Assembly (NCBI GenBank): GCA_038246785.1
Contig: JBBRVP010000018.1
Location: 1-61,384 of the forward strand
Source: JBBRVP01 sp038246785
Lineage (GTDB): Bacteria; Actinomycetota; Actinomycetes; Jiangellales; Jiangellaceae
Direction of reading: 5' to 3'
Length of the DNA stretch: 61,384 nt
Under the pieces are notes generated by a model, which had not been told where the DNA came from, ran no database searches, and saw nothing but the letters and a program-made list of their open reading frames with translations. The translations under genes were made by a program, and so were the position numbers. Shown here piece by piece: positions 61,253 to 61,384 of the stretch. Numbering within the stretch: position 1 is the stretch's first letter; each line of letters starts with the position of its first letter.

Positions 61253-61384
61253 TGTCAAGCCGGCTGAGACAAGATCGCGCTAGTTGTTCTGGATGAGGGC
61301 CTCCATGCTGGGCTGGTTGATCCACGCTGCGGTGGGCAGTCGCGGCGGCTCGGGCCGGCGGTGACGGAACCGGGCCGGGTTGGC
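61253..61384 (-). mobile_element. IS3-like insertion sequence, one end (partial)
   Basis: The helicase reading frame loses its family pattern near 61247-61253, where sequence beginning TGTCAAGCCGGCTGAGAC starts; a TG end is usual for IS3-family elements. From 61384 down to 61280 a minus-strand transposase tail is encoded. The element extends beyond the right edge. Target duplication cannot be seen because only one end is present. Confidence 0.65.
61280..61384 (-). CDS. IS3-family transposase C-terminal end (partial)
   Basis: Read from the right edge on the minus strand, 34 residues end at TAG (61280-61282): ANPARFRHRRPEPPRLPTAA then WINQPSMEALIQNN. The pattern of NP-RF, a Pro-rich stretch and LPTAAWIN is, from memory, typical of the extreme C-terminus of IS3-family OrfB transposases, after the DDE integrase core. 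The stop is about 27 bases from the presumed IS end, as expected for this family. Confidence 0.7.
   Translation of the reverse strand, partial: ANPARFRHRRPEPPRLPTAAWINQPSMEALIQNN

Noticed and set aside
32407..61384. CRISPR array or phage structural genes in the accessory region
   Set aside because: No regularly spaced repeats of CRISPR type and no capsid, portal, terminase or tail proteins are visible.

Overview
The window is very GC-rich DNA with GTG/TTG starts and many 4-base stop/start overlaps. It carries markers of a mycothiol-using actinobacterium: an AdnA/AdnB helicase-nuclease pair, UvrD2 with a Cys4 motif and HRDC domain, a CGYC mycoredoxin, WhiB7 with an RGRP hook, and UPF0182. From memory, the order adnA-adnB-nudC-mycoredoxin-uvrD2-whiB7-ABC1 kinase-ThiF-like protein-metalloprotease-like protein-PDZ protease-UPF0182 follows the Mycobacterium tuberculosis Rv3202c-Rv3193c block. 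I see no mycobacterium-specific genes, so another actinomycete lineage is likely.

Bases 1-32,410 are mostly conserved chromosome. A transposase tail and a perfect 38-nt palindrome open the window. They are followed by a lipid-flippase-like membrane protein with a degenerate kinase domain, an alkyltransferase-like protein, and a 0.7-kb non-coding stretch holding tandem repeats and a decayed copy of the alkyltransferase-like 3' end. Next comes a DNA-repair and redox block (adnA, adnB, deoD, nudC, mycoredoxin, uvrD2). whiB7 follows, with what looks like a complete attenuation leader: promoter, 67-codon leader ORF and intrinsic terminator. After it come two arginine-rich microproteins, a phosphodiesterase-like protein with unusual motif order, an ABC1 kinase, a glutaminyl cyclase, a ThiF/E1-like protein, zinc-ribbon microproteins, two metallopeptidase-type genes, moaE, a PDZ/Lon-like protease, a large UPF0182 membrane protein and a penicillin-binding lipoprotein. 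The block ends at an initiator tRNA gene.

Bases 32,407-61,384 are accessory. Just past the tRNA are short repeats, a DUF6338-type gene and an excisionase-like gene, which suggests an element inserted at the tRNA, although neither an integrase nor the far attachment site is in view. A 12-kb operon-like Tad/Flp pilus or secretion locus follows: lipoprotein, secreted protein, SAF/CpaB-like, TadZ, TadA, TadB, TadC, Flp pilin, two TadE-like proteins, a TadG-like protein, and a membrane regulator that joins LysM repeats to a SARP-type DNA-binding and BTAD module.

The last 14 kb is a five-gene helicase-methylase-ATPase cassette that looks like anti-phage defence. It holds an SNF2 helicase with a DUF3883 domain, two tandem DUF1156 adenine methyltransferase paralogues, a DUF499 ATPase with an N-terminal Swt1-type HEPN domain, and a second SNF2 helicase. 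The genes are coupled by 4-base overlaps or gaps of a few bases. Two parts look broken: methyltransferase 2 has a one-base frameshift just before its catalytic DPPY motif, and the second helicase is cut by an IS3-like element that runs off the right edge.
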